Source: a virus. From it: DNA of 53,355 nucleotides. This document shows positions 22,627 through 32,935 of this stretch, one piece after another. Within the stretch, counting starts at the first letter, position 1, and the number at the start of each line of letters is the position of its first letter. The stretch lies in IMG/VR virus record IMGVR_UViG_3300044858_000223, positions 1-53,355 of that record; one strand, 5' to 3'. The notes under the pieces are model-generated. The model saw only the letters and a list, made by a program, of their open reading frames with translations, ran no database searches and was not told the DNA's origin. The translations under genes were made by a program, and so were the position numbers.

Positions 22627-24261
22627 TTACTGACCGTACTTAGCCAAATCAATTTGTACTTGATCTCCTACGTCTGCTCCCAAGTTATTCATTATTAAAC
22701 TTCTAAGTTGTTTAGCCTGATCACTATCACCTGTCAAAGCACCGCTCTGAATGAGGTCTGACAACAACTCATCTCTTTTAAGGGCCCTAGCAGCGGCGTA
22801 GCGTTCTCTTTCAGCCGCAATCTGCGCCCCAGTTCTACGATCTTGACCACGCTCACGGCCTTGGAACTCAGCAATCGCCGTCTCGTTTTGAGCGCGAGCA
22901 AGGTTAAGAGAGCGAAGATTGCTCTTGGCTTCTTTCTCCAAAGCGTTCGCATCTCTAATGTTGCCCGCCTTGCGTAATTCATCTGCCTGCTCAAGGGCAA
23001 ACCGATTCTGGGCAATGCTGTCCTTAAGCGCACGGTTCTCTTTAAGTGCGGCCTGATACAACTTGGTGCCCGTGGTTCCACCAATAGCGGCAGCGCCCAA
23101 GAACCCAGTACGCTCACGACCACGACGAGATGCAGCCTCGGCCATAGCAAAGAATCCTTGCGCCGCTGCCATGCGCTTATCACTTGCCAGATCCCTTTCA
23201 CCCTCTGCTTCGCGCTTAGTCAGGTACTCACCACGCTTACGAGCAGATTCGCCAATACCTTGTTTTGCCTGTATTGCATCTATCTCAGCAAGGCGCTGCT
23301 CAAGAGTCTTTTCGGCTTCAGGCTTAAGTTGAGTTTCAATGTCAGACAGTATTTTACGGCCTCGACCAAAGTCGCCGTAATCTCCACCGCCTAACTGGAC
23401 ACCACCGGAAGGACGTTGACCACCTGTAGCAGGAGGCTTAGTTCCTGCACCAGCGGCAGGGGGAGGAGCGGCTTCAAATCCAAGTTTTTGCCTTGCTTCT
23501 GATTGTTTTTGAGCCGTAACTCTTTCCATTGAACTGGGAGCGTATTTTTTACGAAGTTGATCTACTTTATCGCTAAGTCCACGACGTTCAAGAATGTCAG
23601 ACAAAGCCATGATGTCATTGGTTAATGAACTATCTTTTTTAGTTATACGATCACTTAAAAGTTTTTCGTATTTAGAAAGAATAGCTTCATTACTAATTGA
23701 CGAATCATCTGCCAAAGTTTCCGCAGCTTCTCCACCAAGACCCATTATTCCAAAAGGTGACACAGAGTAACCGGGAATTGTTGGGTTACCTGCCATTAGC
23801 GATGGCGGCGTACCGTTAGCCATGTGTATAACGTCCCCACCGCCAGCAAACGCAACGATGCCACCACCGGCAAACTGCGGATACTCCATGCGGCCAGCGT
23901 CGATAGCGCCAAGGCCACGATCCATCGGTTGGGCTTCTTGTTGACCAGCGTAGCTAGTTGGGCCACCAAGACCCCCAAGCCCACCGCTGCGGTCAGTGGT
24001 ATCACGCTGCATCTGCTGCTGTTGATCCAGTATGTTCAACTGATCTTTGATCGTAGGCGGAGTCTGTGGCGGCTTGACCTGTTGCTGTTTCAGTCGTTGA
24101 AACTGATTCAACATTGAGTACAGGTCGGTAAGGGGAGCCACGCCTTGAGTAGCCATACCCTTGACGTACTGGATAGCCTGATCGGGGGGCATACCCTTTT
24201 GGATGGCCTGTTGGAGTGAGGCCATCATCGCTCGACCCGTGCCGCTAACTGGACCGATCAT
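22627..24261 (-). CDS. probable internal virion protein, 544 aa
   Basis: The N-terminal 120 residues are rich in Gln, Met and Pro. A Gly-rich section (QFAGGGIVAFAGGGDVIHMA near 127-147) is a hallmark of internal virion proteins in uncultured podoviruses. A long charged helical region (about 300-500) with Ala, Glu and Arg is probably a coiled coil. There is no enzyme motif. It lies between two other ejected-protein candidates, with only 2 nt to the giant gene, so it is likely packaged and ejected with DNA. By analogy it occupies the role of T7 gp14-16 proteins, without sequence proof. Confidence 0.55.
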   Translation of the reverse strand: MIGPVSGTGRAMMASLQQAIQKGMPPDQAIQYVKGMATQGVAPLTDLYSMLNQFQRLKQQQVKPPQTPPTIKDQLNILDQQQQMQRDTTDRSGGLGGLGGPTSYAGQQEAQPMDRGLGAIDAGRMEYPQFAGGGIVAFAGGGDVIHMANGTPPSLMAGNPTIPGYSVSPFGIMGLGGEAAETLADDSSISNEAILSKYEKLLSDRITKKDSSLTNDIMALSDILERRGLSDKVDQLRKKYAPSSMERVTAQKQSEARQKLGFEAAPPPAAGAGTKPPATGGQRPSGGVQLGGGDYGDFGRGRKILSDIETQLKPEAEKTLEQRLAEIDAIQAKQGIGESARKRGEYLTKREAEGERDLASDKRMAAAQGFFAMAEAASRRGRERTGFLGAAAIGGTTGTKLYQAALKENRALKDSIAQNRFALEQADELRKAGNIRDANALEKEAKSNLRSLNLARAQNETAIAEFQGRERGQDRRTGAQIAAERERYAAARALKRDELLSDLIQSGALTGDSDQAKQLRSLIMNNLGADVGDQVQIDLAKYGQ

Positions 24262-24264
24262 GTT

Positions 24265-26157
24265 TTATTTCCCCGTTGTCTGGCCGAAGCCACCGAACAA
24301 GCTACCAAGTCCTAATCCTACGCCAGCAATCTGTCCAAACAAACTACCCGGTGCTTGATACATCGTCTGTGTCTGCCCGGTCGCCGGAAGTCCACGCAGG
24401 ATACCTGACATGAACTCCAACTGTTTGTACGGCTGCTGCTGTTGGTTCATGAAGTCTTGGTACTGTAGGTTAAGCAACTCTTGGCCGAGAGCCTGCTGCT
24501 GACCGCCAGCGCCTAGTTGAGCAGCGTTAATGCCCATCTGTTGCTGATACTGCTGCTGACCCAAGTTACCCAACATTCCCGCCGCAGCCAACTGCTGCTG
24601 AAGACCTTGCATACCAAGACCCGCACCAAACTGACGGGACTGCTCGGCAAGGTTTGCACCGGAGAGGCCGAACTGAGCGCGTTGCTGAGCGTTCTGCTGA
24701 CTGAACTGATTGGCCTGAGCCAACTGCGCCAGAGCCTGCTGCTGAGCCTGAAGTTGTGCAGCCTGATTCATCTGCTGCGCTTGCAAGCCCTGACCCGCAC
24801 CAAACTGCGACTGGTTAATCAGTGCCTGTAGATTAGCCTGCTCTGTGGTGAGACCCGCAGCCTGATTAAGTCTTGCGGCTTCCATTGCCTGCTGAGCATT
24901 GAGTCCTTGAGTCTGAAGAAGCGCGGCCAAGTTCTGCTGACCAGTCGTAAGGCCAGCCTGCTGATTAGCCATTGCAGCCTGCATTTCCTGCTGACGCTGG
25001 AACTCTGCGGCACGCTGTGCGGCTTGTTGGTTAGCCAACTGAGCCTGAAGGGATTGACTCCCCATGAACTGCTGACGCGCTTGTTCGGCAGCGAGGTTCT
25101 GCTGACCAACCGTGAGTCCCATCGCCTGATTAAGACGTTGAGCCTCCAACGACTGACCAGCACCCAACTGCTGAATACCCATCGCAGCCTGAAGGTTCTG
25201 ACGAGCAACGTCTTGAGTAGCCGCTTGGTTAGCCAAAGCCGCCTGCATTGCGGCGGCGCGGTCACGTTCAAACTGGCCCGAAGATTGTTCATAGGCTCGT
25301 TGAAGCCCACCGGCCTCAATATCACCCAACTGCGTAGCAAGATTGCGCTGTGCTTCAGATTGGAGCAAAGCCTCACGAGTACCGCCTCGACCGCCAGTAC
25401 GAGCCGCAGCCGCACTAATGGCGGGAAGCCCTTTCATGTAATCTCGGACAGCCGATTGTTTCTGGCGCTCCACGACGCCCTGCATATAGGGCGACATGTA
25501 TTCAAGCATTGAGCCAAGGCCAAAGCGTTCGGTACCAACGCGCTCAGCCGGACCCATTCGGTATTCACGAAGGTTGGCAGCGCGAACTCGCTCTGCCGGA
25601 CTCATCGCTAACTGATCATATTGATAGGCTTGAGCACGCTCTATGTCATAAGCAGACGGAGCGCCAACTCGTTCAAACCCGGCCATTTGCGGAGCCGTGT
25701 ATTCACGTGCAGCGATGTCCCGTGGCCCTCGCATTTGAAACTGCGTGGAAGGAGCCGCAGTCACATCACGGGACGTAACCCCCATCCGCTGAAACTCAGG
25801 GGACTCATAGAAGTTTTGAGCGGCGGCGGGATCGTATCGACCGAGTCTTTGGGCATCTACACCGGCAAGACCAGCAAGCCCCGTGGCTTGGGTAAGTTGA
25901 TCCGCAGTCTGCATTCCAGCAATGTTTCGGAATGCTTGTTCTTGAAGCGGATTAAACCCTTCAACGCGCTGAATCGGATCCAGTATTGGCTTGCCCTGTG
26001 CATCCAATACCGGCTTGCCTTGAGCATCCAGTCTAGGCCGGGCATAGGGCTGATACCCTTGATCAGAGATTCGCTGAGCGTCTCCTACAAGCTTAAGTAT
26101 CGCTTCCTTAAGGTAACTAGGAATGCTGGTTTGTATTTGTTCAGTAGGTTCGGCCAT
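24265..26157 (-). CDS. Gln/Ala-rich repeat virion protein, 630 aa
   Basis: This is a low-complexity helical protein. Residues about 300-520 are dominated by Gln, Ala and Leu, with repeated units of the form NQAxGLTxxQxNLxA (near 340, 400 and 435), suggesting a long helical rod. The C-terminus (QQPYKQLEFMSGILRGLP near 580-600) is a conserved block I associate with podovirus internal or tail proteins from metagenomes. It is probably part of the ejectosome or a long internal core. No catalytic motif is seen. Confidence 0.55.
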   Translation of the reverse strand: MAEPTEQIQTSIPSYLKEAILKLVGDAQRISDQGYQPYARPRLDAQGKPVLDAQGKPILDPIQRVEGFNPLQEQAFRNIAGMQTADQLTQATGLAGLAGVDAQRLGRYDPAAAQNFYESPEFQRMGVTSRDVTAAPSTQFQMRGPRDIAAREYTAPQMAGFERVGAPSAYDIERAQAYQYDQLAMSPAERVRAANLREYRMGPAERVGTERFGLGSMLEYMSPYMQGVVERQKQSAVRDYMKGLPAISAAAARTGGRGGTREALLQSEAQRNLATQLGDIEAGGLQRAYEQSSGQFERDRAAAMQAALANQAATQDVARQNLQAAMGIQQLGAGQSLEAQRLNQAMGLTVGQQNLAAEQARQQFMGSQSLQAQLANQQAAQRAAEFQRQQEMQAAMANQQAGLTTGQQNLAALLQTQGLNAQQAMEAARLNQAAGLTTEQANLQALINQSQFGAGQGLQAQQMNQAAQLQAQQQALAQLAQANQFSQQNAQQRAQFGLSGANLAEQSRQFGAGLGMQGLQQQLAAAGMLGNLGQQQYQQQMGINAAQLGAGGQQQALGQELLNLQYQDFMNQQQQPYKQLEFMSGILRGLPATGQTQTMYQAPGSLFGQIAGVGLGLGSLFGGFGQTTGK

Positions 26158-26169
26158 GATCGCTCCCGA

Positions 26170-29022
26170 TTAGGCAGGCAGATACTTGTCGGCTTTTACA
26201 GCGGGGGATTGTCTAGTCCTACCCGTGCGAGCCTCACGTATCCGATCCATCATTGCGTAAAGTTTCTTGGCTCCCGCTTTGGTAGAGCCATTACCGAGAT
26301 GCGATACAACATCAGCCGGTACGACGAATTCGCCGTCAGCCAATGCAGCACGTTGTACACCCTTACCGCGAATTACGGCAGGGATGCTGTCAGACATTCC
26401 ATCGCCTTCGCCTTCAAGCAACTTACCGCCAGCCAAGTATTCGGTTGGCATTTCACCGCCGCCTGAGAACCCGAAGTTGTAGTCCTCACCGACAGCAGCG
26501 CCGTACGGATTATTTGGAGTGGGCAACGGCGAACGAGGCATCGTCATGCCACCAGCCTGCATAGCGCGAACTCGACCACCGCCGTACATCGGTCCAACGC
26601 GGGTATCTTGAATAGGCATACCGTCTTCGTCTACCGGATTGCCATCCTCGTCCTCGTAAGTGCCGTCTGATCTTTGGTAATAAGTTCTACCATCGTTACC
26701 AACAACCGTAACTCGGCCTGAACCCGGCGCTCTAAATGCAGGATTACCTCCGGTTGGACGACCACTGCCCCCGGTTCCACCCGGAATACCTACGCCACCA
26801 CTGCCCGGTTTATTGGGCGTAGTTTCACCTGCGGCAGCCGCATCCCTATACATCTGCTGAAGCATTTCTTCAGTAGAGGCTTTCTCTTCGTCAGTCAGAT
26901 CCGGTATCGGCCTACCAGCCTCATCCGTCACTCTCAAACCAAAGAACTTTTTAATCTGATTCTGCGTCTTCTTCGGGAACATCCGATAGGCTGAATACGC
27001 AAGGCCAAGATAAGGATTAATAGATGACAAGCCCATATTAATCAGGGCCTGCGTACCGTAATCCGTCAACTTATCTAGAAGACCCTCATCCCCATCTTCT
27101 TCCTCACCCGTTTTTACAGGCTCATCCTTCTTAGGCTCTTCCTTTTTAGGAGGAGGCGGGGGAGATGGAGGAGGCGTGATCGTAGTTCCCGGCGGCCCCG
27201 GTGGGCTTGGTGGGGGAGCAGGAGGATTCGTGACAGAGGCAATAGGCACGCACGCGCCAACAGCACGATCATACGTGTACCCTGCCTGACAATCAGGATC
27301 AGGTTTATCCGGGGGCGGTTTATTCGGGTCTCCACCCGTGCCGCCACCAATTCCACCCGGCGGGAACGCAATAAACTCCGGATTCTTGGCACGACGATTC
27401 AAATCCGCCACGTAGTCCATAACCGGCTTGGTATTAACCGGGGGTTTGGGCGGAGCATTGATCATGTCCATGTACCGCTGACGCGCCGGATCAAACGGGT
27501 TGTCAGGAGGTAGGATTATAGGCGGAGGACCGACAGGCGGTTCCACGGGGGGAGGCTGCACAAGCGGCGGTCCTTTAGGAGGAGCGACACCTGTGGGAGG
27601 GTTAGACCCAAGCCGGACGTTAGAATTGTCTGCGTTCGGATCAACCGTCGCCGGATCTTTATATCTTGGCGTAGGATCAAAAACTGCACCACCATCCGCA
27701 AACCGTTCTTCTCCTGTGTACGGATCAATCTTCGGCTCATAGCCGCTAACCACTTCACGTGGCTGGGGAGAGTTATTACGGTAATTACTCTGCATCACCG
27801 TAGAGAGCGGATAAGTCTGATTCGGATACGGGAACTGCGGAGTTTGGTGCGGCAGCACACGCTGCTCATTTATGTCCTGACCGGGCACCTGCATCAAACC
27901 GCCGCCAGCGGCGCTAACAACACCCGGAGCCATCGCGTAAGGATTGTACGGAACAAGGCCTTTCTTGGTCTTCTTGTAGTACTTACCCGGAGTTAAGTAT
28001 GAATATTCGCGGCCGTACCCGTACATCGGGTTAAAGTCGCCAGCCATGTACACCAGATCGTCATCAGGGTTACTACCCGGTACTTCAACTTCGGGTGTAA
28101 AGGCATCCGCAAGGCCCATAAACGTGGCTTGTTTGGACAAACTTTGGGCAAAGGGAGACTGGAAGCCGCCGCCCAAGCCTTCACCAAAAGCTTTTCGACT
28201 TTCAGGGGACGTAAATAAATTCTGAGCGCCTTGAAATATCCCTTTGATGCCAGTCGAAGCAATAGGATCACCCGATACCAGATTAGAAGCAATGGCTGCC
28301 CGTCCAGCCCTTAAATCTGCGGGACTCGGAGTTCCTCTGAACGCGCTAGTCGGCTGTACGTAGTTAAGAATTTGATCAGGTGTCGTGGCACCCGAAGCTA
28401 TTGCCTGCCTACCGATAGCCAAGTCGCCAACAGTGGGCGTTCCCTTGAATTTATTAGCAGACGTAAAGAAGTCGATGCCTACTTTCTCAGCGTCCCCAGT
28501 CGGGTTATAGACCGGTTTAGCCCCGACCGTGGCTTTCGCAGCCTCTATAGCTTCATTGGTTTTGACAAGTTCTTCAGGGCTTACTTTTTCAAGCGATGGG
28601 ATTGAAGCTTGTTGCAGCGATTGAGCAAGGTTTGCCCCGCTATAGGCCCCCAAACCAGCCATCAAGCCCTTCTTCAAGTCGCCTTCAATAAGGCTCGTTG
28701 CTCCGCCCACAATCAATGCGGTGCCCAACGCCTGACTACCAAATCCAATAGTCTCAGCAAACTTACCCAGTCCCGGCACGCCCGGCAGGATGGCACCAAT
28801 AATGGTAGGGAGCAGTTTCTTAAGGAACGAGGCTTCGTACAGACCCGTTTCCGGGTTAATCGTCAGGCTACCACCGTGTGCCAAGGCAAGTTTCTGTAAG
28901 CCCTGAACCTCTTCGGGAGCCATGTGAACGAGCACAGAATCTCCGTTCCGACCACGGGAGGCCAGAAGGGAGGCAAGTCCTGCCTCGGGAGGATTCATGT
29001 ATTTCGGGTCGTTGTTATACAT
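26170..29022 (-). CDS. large internal virion protein, 950 aa
   Basis: The N-terminal region has a hydrophobic Gly-rich segment (residues 65-140, IIGAILPGVPGLGKFAETIG) that could insert in a membrane. The middle (about 440-640) is rich in Pro and Gly with a cysteine pair. The C-terminal 110 residues hold the conserved block SDSIPAVIRGKGVQRAALAD, then GEFVVPADVVSHLGNGS and a basic helix, which is widespread in phage internal or tail proteins. Such a block suggests one shared structural contact at the C-terminus. It is likely an ejected protein. Upstream is a C1q-like fibre gene. Confidence 0.6.
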   Translation of the reverse strand: MYNNDPKYMNPPEAGLASLLASRGRNGDSVLVHMAPEEVQGLQKLALAHGGSLTINPETGLYEASFLKKLLPTIIGAILPGVPGLGKFAETIGFGSQALGTALIVGGATSLIEGDLKKGLMAGLGAYSGANLAQSLQQASIPSLEKVSPEELVKTNEAIEAAKATVGAKPVYNPTGDAEKVGIDFFTSANKFKGTPTVGDLAIGRQAIASGATTPDQILNYVQPTSAFRGTPSPADLRAGRAAIASNLVSGDPIASTGIKGIFQGAQNLFTSPESRKAFGEGLGGGFQSPFAQSLSKQATFMGLADAFTPEVEVPGSNPDDDLVYMAGDFNPMYGYGREYSYLTPGKYYKKTKKGLVPYNPYAMAPGVVSAAGGGLMQVPGQDINEQRVLPHQTPQFPYPNQTYPLSTVMQSNYRNNSPQPREVVSGYEPKIDPYTGEERFADGGAVFDPTPRYKDPATVDPNADNSNVRLGSNPPTGVAPPKGPPLVQPPPVEPPVGPPPIILPPDNPFDPARQRYMDMINAPPKPPVNTKPVMDYVADLNRRAKNPEFIAFPPGGIGGGTGGDPNKPPPDKPDPDCQAGYTYDRAVGACVPIASVTNPPAPPPSPPGPPGTTITPPPSPPPPPKKEEPKKDEPVKTGEEEDGDEGLLDKLTDYGTQALINMGLSSINPYLGLAYSAYRMFPKKTQNQIKKFFGLRVTDEAGRPIPDLTDEEKASTEEMLQQMYRDAAAAGETTPNKPGSGGVGIPGGTGGSGRPTGGNPAFRAPGSGRVTVVGNDGRTYYQRSDGTYEDEDGNPVDEDGMPIQDTRVGPMYGGGRVRAMQAGGMTMPRSPLPTPNNPYGAAVGEDYNFGFSGGGEMPTEYLAGGKLLEGEGDGMSDSIPAVIRGKGVQRAALADGEFVVPADVVSHLGNGSTKAGAKKLYAMMDRIREARTGRTRQSPAVKADKYLPA

Positions 29023-29055
29023 ACGCCCCCCGTGGGGTAAATTTGTTTAATAGTA

Positions 29056-29649
29056 TCACTGGTTTGCCTCGTAGATCGACACCCACGAGACCGTCAGGAT
29101 AATCGACGGGATGGCTGGGATGTTCCCGGTAGCGGCTACATACGGAATAACAACGGCTGTATCTGCCGCCTGCCAAGCCAACTCGAAATAGTCGCCTGCT
29201 TCCATCACAAGGACAAAGTTCCAAGCAGCCACGATCTCGTTGTTCGGGCCGTCGATGACAATCTTGGTGGCTGAGTCTGGGAGATTTATCCCGTTGATAC
29301 GAGGCCATATATAAACGGCACTTGCTGAACCACCTGATTTGTCCAACTGTGCCGAGAACTGAAAGTTATAGACCCCAGTCTGATTTACGTAGATTTTGGA
29401 AGCAGGTGTTGACCGAGTAATTTGATACTCTGAAATAACAGAATTAAAACTAAATAGATTGACCGCATCAGCAACCGGATTTAATTGTGTCGTCGTATCA
29501 AAATACGAAGCGTGCGGTAACGGCGAATTAACCTTGTTGGTTATGCGGTTAAAGAAAAGGCGTAAGACGTTACCAAACTGATCTTGGTACCGCTGCTCGT
29601 ATATAGCAGGAGCAATAGGTAGGTTAGGCGGTGTGATGTTATCGGCCAT
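29056..29649 (-). CDS. C1q/TNF-like fibre or decoration protein
   Basis: The 197-residue protein has a jelly-roll-like C-terminal half: VYNFQFSAQLDKSGGSASAV, then a WPRINGI strand, AAWNFVLVMEAGDYFELAW and a final SWVSIYEA. This is the strand order of C1q-like trimers common in phage tail or head fibres. It is probably a trimeric receptor-binding or decoration module. Its TAATG overlap with the upstream gene implies co-translation with the tail stabiliser protein. Confidence 0.6.
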   Translation of the reverse strand: MADNITPPNLPIAPAIYEQRYQDQFGNVLRLFFNRITNKVNSPLPHASYFDTTTQLNPVADAVNLFSFNSVISEYQITRSTPASKIYVNQTGVYNFQFSAQLDKSGGSASAVYIWPRINGINLPDSATKIVIDGPNNEIVAAWNFVLVMEAGDYFELAWQAADTAVVIPYVAATGNIPAIPSIILTVSWVSIYEANQ

Positions 29650-31940
29650 TACCGACGACCATCCGGGCGAACATCAATACGCATCATGCCCATCTGCCAC
29701 GCTACACCAAGGGCAGTTGAGTCCAAACGGAACGCCATCTGACGACCACGAACTCTTGTATATACCTGACCCGTATACTGCTGAATCGGGATGACAGATG
29801 TACGAGTTACAGTCGGAGTGTCCGCAGCCGTGTAGTTACTGCCTGAGTTTTGACGGGGTTTAACGGTCAGCGTTACAGTCGGGTTTGCCGTTGTAGACCC
29901 TGTGAAGTTAAGGTCAGGCAAGATACGCCAGACGTACCCAAAATTCTGACCGTCTTGAATGTCAAAGTCAGACGATTCAATAAAGGCTTCAATAGGCAGC
30001 GGCGGGGTTACTGACTGATCATCGTTACCCACTTCGTGCAACATGGCCTGATTTGGCACGTAGTAACTGACCAACGTGTACTGGTCATGAGAAGCCGCCG
30101 TCGTGCTTTCTGCCCCACGAACGCAGCCAGTTAAAGTGTTGTTGCTGCGTCCTGTATACGTAATCTTTTCAGAGTCAATCTGAATAGTTCCAGCAGTCGG
30201 ATACGTAGCACCGTCCGTAAGAGCAATCGTCGTAACAGAAGAATTAATTGCAGTGGCAAGATAGCCGGTCTGAATGCTGAAAGCCGCAATCGGGTAGTTA
30301 CGCTGCGAATGTTCAGACCAGAACGTACGATTGATATTGCCGTAATACCAGATCCGCTCAAGGTAGTTATAGATCACATACCGATCATTAATCTGGCTAT
30401 TGGCTGACGGGTAGAACCACCAAACTTCGTTGAAGCCTTCGTTAGAACCAGCCACAACCTGATCAAGTTGATCGTAGTTAATATCGCTAAAAATGAATTG
30501 GCGCAGGGTGCAAGGCAGTGTTTCAACACGACCAGAGTACATGAAGAACTTATCCCGACCCATCCAGTAAGTGACGTTGTTCACGTTCTGGAATGCATTC
30601 TGAGATGCAATGGATATATCTTGATCAAGCAGAGTGAACGACCACACAAACGGCGGTCCCACGTACTGCATAGAGAAGATGGCCGTATCCGTCCAAATCA
30701 GGATTTCTTGACGGGTATTGGTCGCCGTGCTGATAAACGAACCGTGCGACAGCGTTTGTTCACCTGACTGGTTCGTAACTGCCGGAACCCATTCGTACGC
30801 ATTGCCTTGGTCAGACCAACGTACCAAAAGCGGGTCAAACGCCGTATCAAAGTTAGTTGGGTCGTACGGTGTGGCCCCACAGCAGATAACAAAGTCGTTA
30901 ACCGGCGAGTCGATAATTACGTTGGTTTCGTTTGGAACAAACCGTCCGGCAAAACTAAACGACACCGCCGAAGCAGTTAACGAGCCAGACGTAGAAGCCG
31001 AAAGAGTGACCGAGGTAGTACCATTCCAAGCCGTAGTTACGTAAGTACCAACAGGGATATTGGTGCCAGAAACTACTGATCCGGTAGTAATGCCCGTCGC
31101 ATCCGCAACAAGAATAGTCGAAGCGCCTGAAGCAGCCGTAGCCGTCGTAGACACTTTAATTGTGCTATTGGCCTTCTCTTCCAACGTAACTGCACGGGGC
31201 CACGAGGACGTATTGGTGGTCCAGAAATAAATCTCGCCGCCACGCTCGGCAAACATCAAATCGTTACCGTAGTTGAACATTGACCAGAGCCGCATAGGGA
31301 TACCGGCACCGGTAGCAGAACCCCAACCACCTGAGCCCCAAGGCGGTCCACCCCAGCCGACGCTAGTCGTGTAGACGGCGTTGCCAGCGTCGATATCAAA
31401 CTTGGCTATAACAAGTGACCCGCCACCCGTCGTGGTAGACCCAGCGTTAGCATCGGCATAAAACGTGAACGAATCGGCGTTCGGTACGGATTGAATCTCG
31501 TAGTCGCCACTAATTGTCAGACTGGCAACAGTCGTTGCGCCAGAAAAGTTTACATAAGTGCCGATACCCGATGCGTGTGCCGTGGCAGTAACCGTAATAA
31601 GACGGCTACCAGAAGTAGTCGAAAACGGGTTCTGAGACAGGGTAAGCGAGTTCCCCAGAGGCGTAATATCGTAATACTCGCCGCCAAGTTCTACGTAGAC
31701 TTTCTGGTTGGTGCCTACGCCAAGCAAGTTCTGGCCGACATTAGTCACCCAGTTCCAGAGCATTCGGCAGACACCCTTAAACGTGCTGCCACCTACGTTC
31801 ATACTCTGCCAGCCGCCAATTTTCTCAGCATAGCCGGATCGAAACCGAATCTTATCGCCAGCAAAAAAGCCGCCTTCATTGGCGTAGCTAGTCGATTCAC
31901 GGTTCACGCCGGGGCGTAATTCAAGTTTCTGTAAGGGCAT
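29649..31940 (-). CDS. P22 gp10-like tail/DNA stabilisation protein
   Basis: The 763-residue tail hub protein resembles the P22 gp10 and T7 gp12 nozzle group. The start LELRPGVNRESTSYANEGGF is the characteristic opening (maturation or knob region), followed by repeated beta blades with LWNWVTNVGQNLLGVGTNQK and WSMFNYGNDLMFAERGGEIYFW. Extra Ig-like stretches lie at about 115-165 and 275-330, where Thr, Ser and Ala repeats occur. It closes the tail channel after packaging. The position next to the fibre genes fits. The family is fairly sure, exact orthology less so. Confidence 0.7.
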   Translation of the reverse strand: MPLQKLELRPGVNRESTSYANEGGFFAGDKIRFRSGYAEKIGGWQSMNVGGSTFKGVCRMLWNWVTNVGQNLLGVGTNQKVYVELGGEYYDITPLGNSLTLSQNPFSTTSGSRLITVTATAHASGIGTYVNFSGATTVASLTISGDYEIQSVPNADSFTFYADANAGSTTTGGGSLVIAKFDIDAGNAVYTTSVGWGGPPWGSGGWGSATGAGIPMRLWSMFNYGNDLMFAERGGEIYFWTTNTSSWPRAVTLEEKANSTIKVSTTATAASGASTILVADATGITTGSVVSGTNIPVGTYVTTAWNGTTSVTLSASTSGSLTASAVSFSFAGRFVPNETNVIIDSPVNDFVICCGATPYDPTNFDTAFDPLLVRWSDQGNAYEWVPAVTNQSGEQTLSHGSFISTATNTRQEILIWTDTAIFSMQYVGPPFVWSFTLLDQDISIASQNAFQNVNNVTYWMGRDKFFMYSGRVETLPCTLRQFIFSDINYDQLDQVVAGSNEGFNEVWWFYPSANSQINDRYVIYNYLERIWYYGNINRTFWSEHSQRNYPIAAFSIQTGYLATAINSSVTTIALTDGATYPTAGTIQIDSEKITYTGRSNNTLTGCVRGAESTTAASHDQYTLVSYYVPNQAMLHEVGNDDQSVTPPLPIEAFIESSDFDIQDGQNFGYVWRILPDLNFTGSTTANPTVTLTVKPRQNSGSNYTAADTPTVTRTSVIPIQQYTGQVYTRVRGRQMAFRLDSTALGVAWQMGMMRIDVRPDGRR

Positions 31941-32429
31941 CTAGGCAACTCCTGACAGATACAACGCTCGCTCGTCGTTGCGGCGCTTTACCAGACCCGG
32001 CAGTACTCTACCACCCGCCTTCGTCCATTTCAGGAATTCGTCAGCCGCCTCGTCAAAGTCGCCCCGATTGGTCTTCATCCGCAGCGAACTACGCTGCAAA
32101 TTGCCGAGACCCACGTTGAAGGCAAAAGATACGAGAGAATCAAAGACTCCTTGGCGACCAGAAGCAGCAGGGCAAAGTCTAAGAACGCCACGCTCAAACC
32201 TGCGAAGGTCTTGAGCAAGAATAGTATCCACCTCTCCCATACTAAGGATGCGGTCCCAGCCCTCGGGTATCGGTAGATTCTTGCGCTCCTCATACTTCAC
32301 CGCAGCGTGAGTAGGGTCAATTACATGGCCGACGCCGACAGTCCACAAGAGAGCAGGACAGCGGTAAGGTTTATTCCTTACCCCCTCGTGATGTTTGATC
32401 ATGTCGATGGCGGCGGGACTGACCTTCAC
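31941..32429 (-). CDS. endolysin, GH24 lysozyme
   Basis: The 162-residue muramidase cuts the beta-1,4 bond of peptidoglycan. The catalytic set follows the E-x8-C-x5-T pattern of the phage 21 and P22 branch: E15 (HHEG), C24 in the position of the T4 aspartate, and T30 (WTVGVGH). Conserved downstream blocks are FDSLVSFAFNVGLGNLQRSS and the C-terminal GLVKRRNDERALYL. There is no signal peptide or N-terminal anchor, so release should depend on the holin encoded just upstream. The two genes are 3 nt apart. Confidence 0.92.
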   Translation of the reverse strand: MKVSPAAIDMIKHHEGVRNKPYRCPALLWTVGVGHVIDPTHAAVKYEERKNLPIPEGWDRILSMGEVDTILAQDLRRFERGVLRLCPAASGRQGVFDSLVSFAFNVGLGNLQRSSLRMKTNRGDFDEAADEFLKWTKAGGRVLPGLVKRRNDERALYLSGVA

Positions 32430-32432
32430 CGC

Positions 32433-32921
32433 TTACCCCTTTTTCTGGAATGCTTGCGTCCCGAACCAGAAGGCGATAATTGAACTCAGAATTAGCATCT
32501 CGTCGTCCGAGAAGACATTCTCCATTGCAATCGCAAACGGGATGCCGGTGGTGTACGCATACCAAACCCCGGCGACATTCAGTGCCACGAGTTCCAGCAC
32601 GAAGATGTAAGTCACGACCGGACGCACCGAAGCGCGAAGATTGATCATCCATTGGGACGCACCTTTGCCAATCTCGACATCGTGCTGGTAGAGAGCCTGA
32701 CGTTCTTCGGCAGCAGTCTGAGTTTGTATCTGCTCTAACTTGATCTCTTCGACCCGTGCTTGAGCAATTAAGCCACGCTCAGCCAACGCCAACTCCCGCT
32801 CCTTCTGGGCAGCGACGAGGGCAAGTTCATGCTTCTTATCCTGCCGGTCTTGGAAGATCGACAAGATTTTGGGCAGTCCACCTGCGAGGAAGGAAAGAAA
32901 TGTACTGACGAGGGTCATCAT
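32433..32921 (-). CDS. holin, GTA_holin_3TM-like
   Basis: The 162-residue membrane protein has a hydrophobic N-terminal segment (residues 3-22), a charged coiled coil (about 25-85, rich in Glu, Gln and Arg) and two C-terminal membrane helices (about 103-125 and 138-155, ending WFGTQAFQKKG). This layout matches holins of the three-helix family first named from gene transfer agents. The adjacent endolysin, with no export signal of its own, supports the call. Confidence 0.75.
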   Translation of the reverse strand: MMTLVSTFLSFLAGGLPKILSIFQDRQDKKHELALVAAQKERELALAERGLIAQARVEEIKLEQIQTQTAAEERQALYQHDVEIGKGASQWMINLRASVRPVVTYIFVLELVALNVAGVWYAYTTGIPFAIAMENVFSDDEMLILSSIIAFWFGTQAFQKKG

Positions 32922-32935
32922 GATTCAACCCTCAA

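Noticed and set aside
27279-27292. CCTGACAATCAGG as another copy of the 17-bp palindrome
   Set aside because: The right arm is shifted (TCAGG without TGTCAGG spacing), so it does not share the CTGACA-N-TGTCAG core. It lies in coding sequence.
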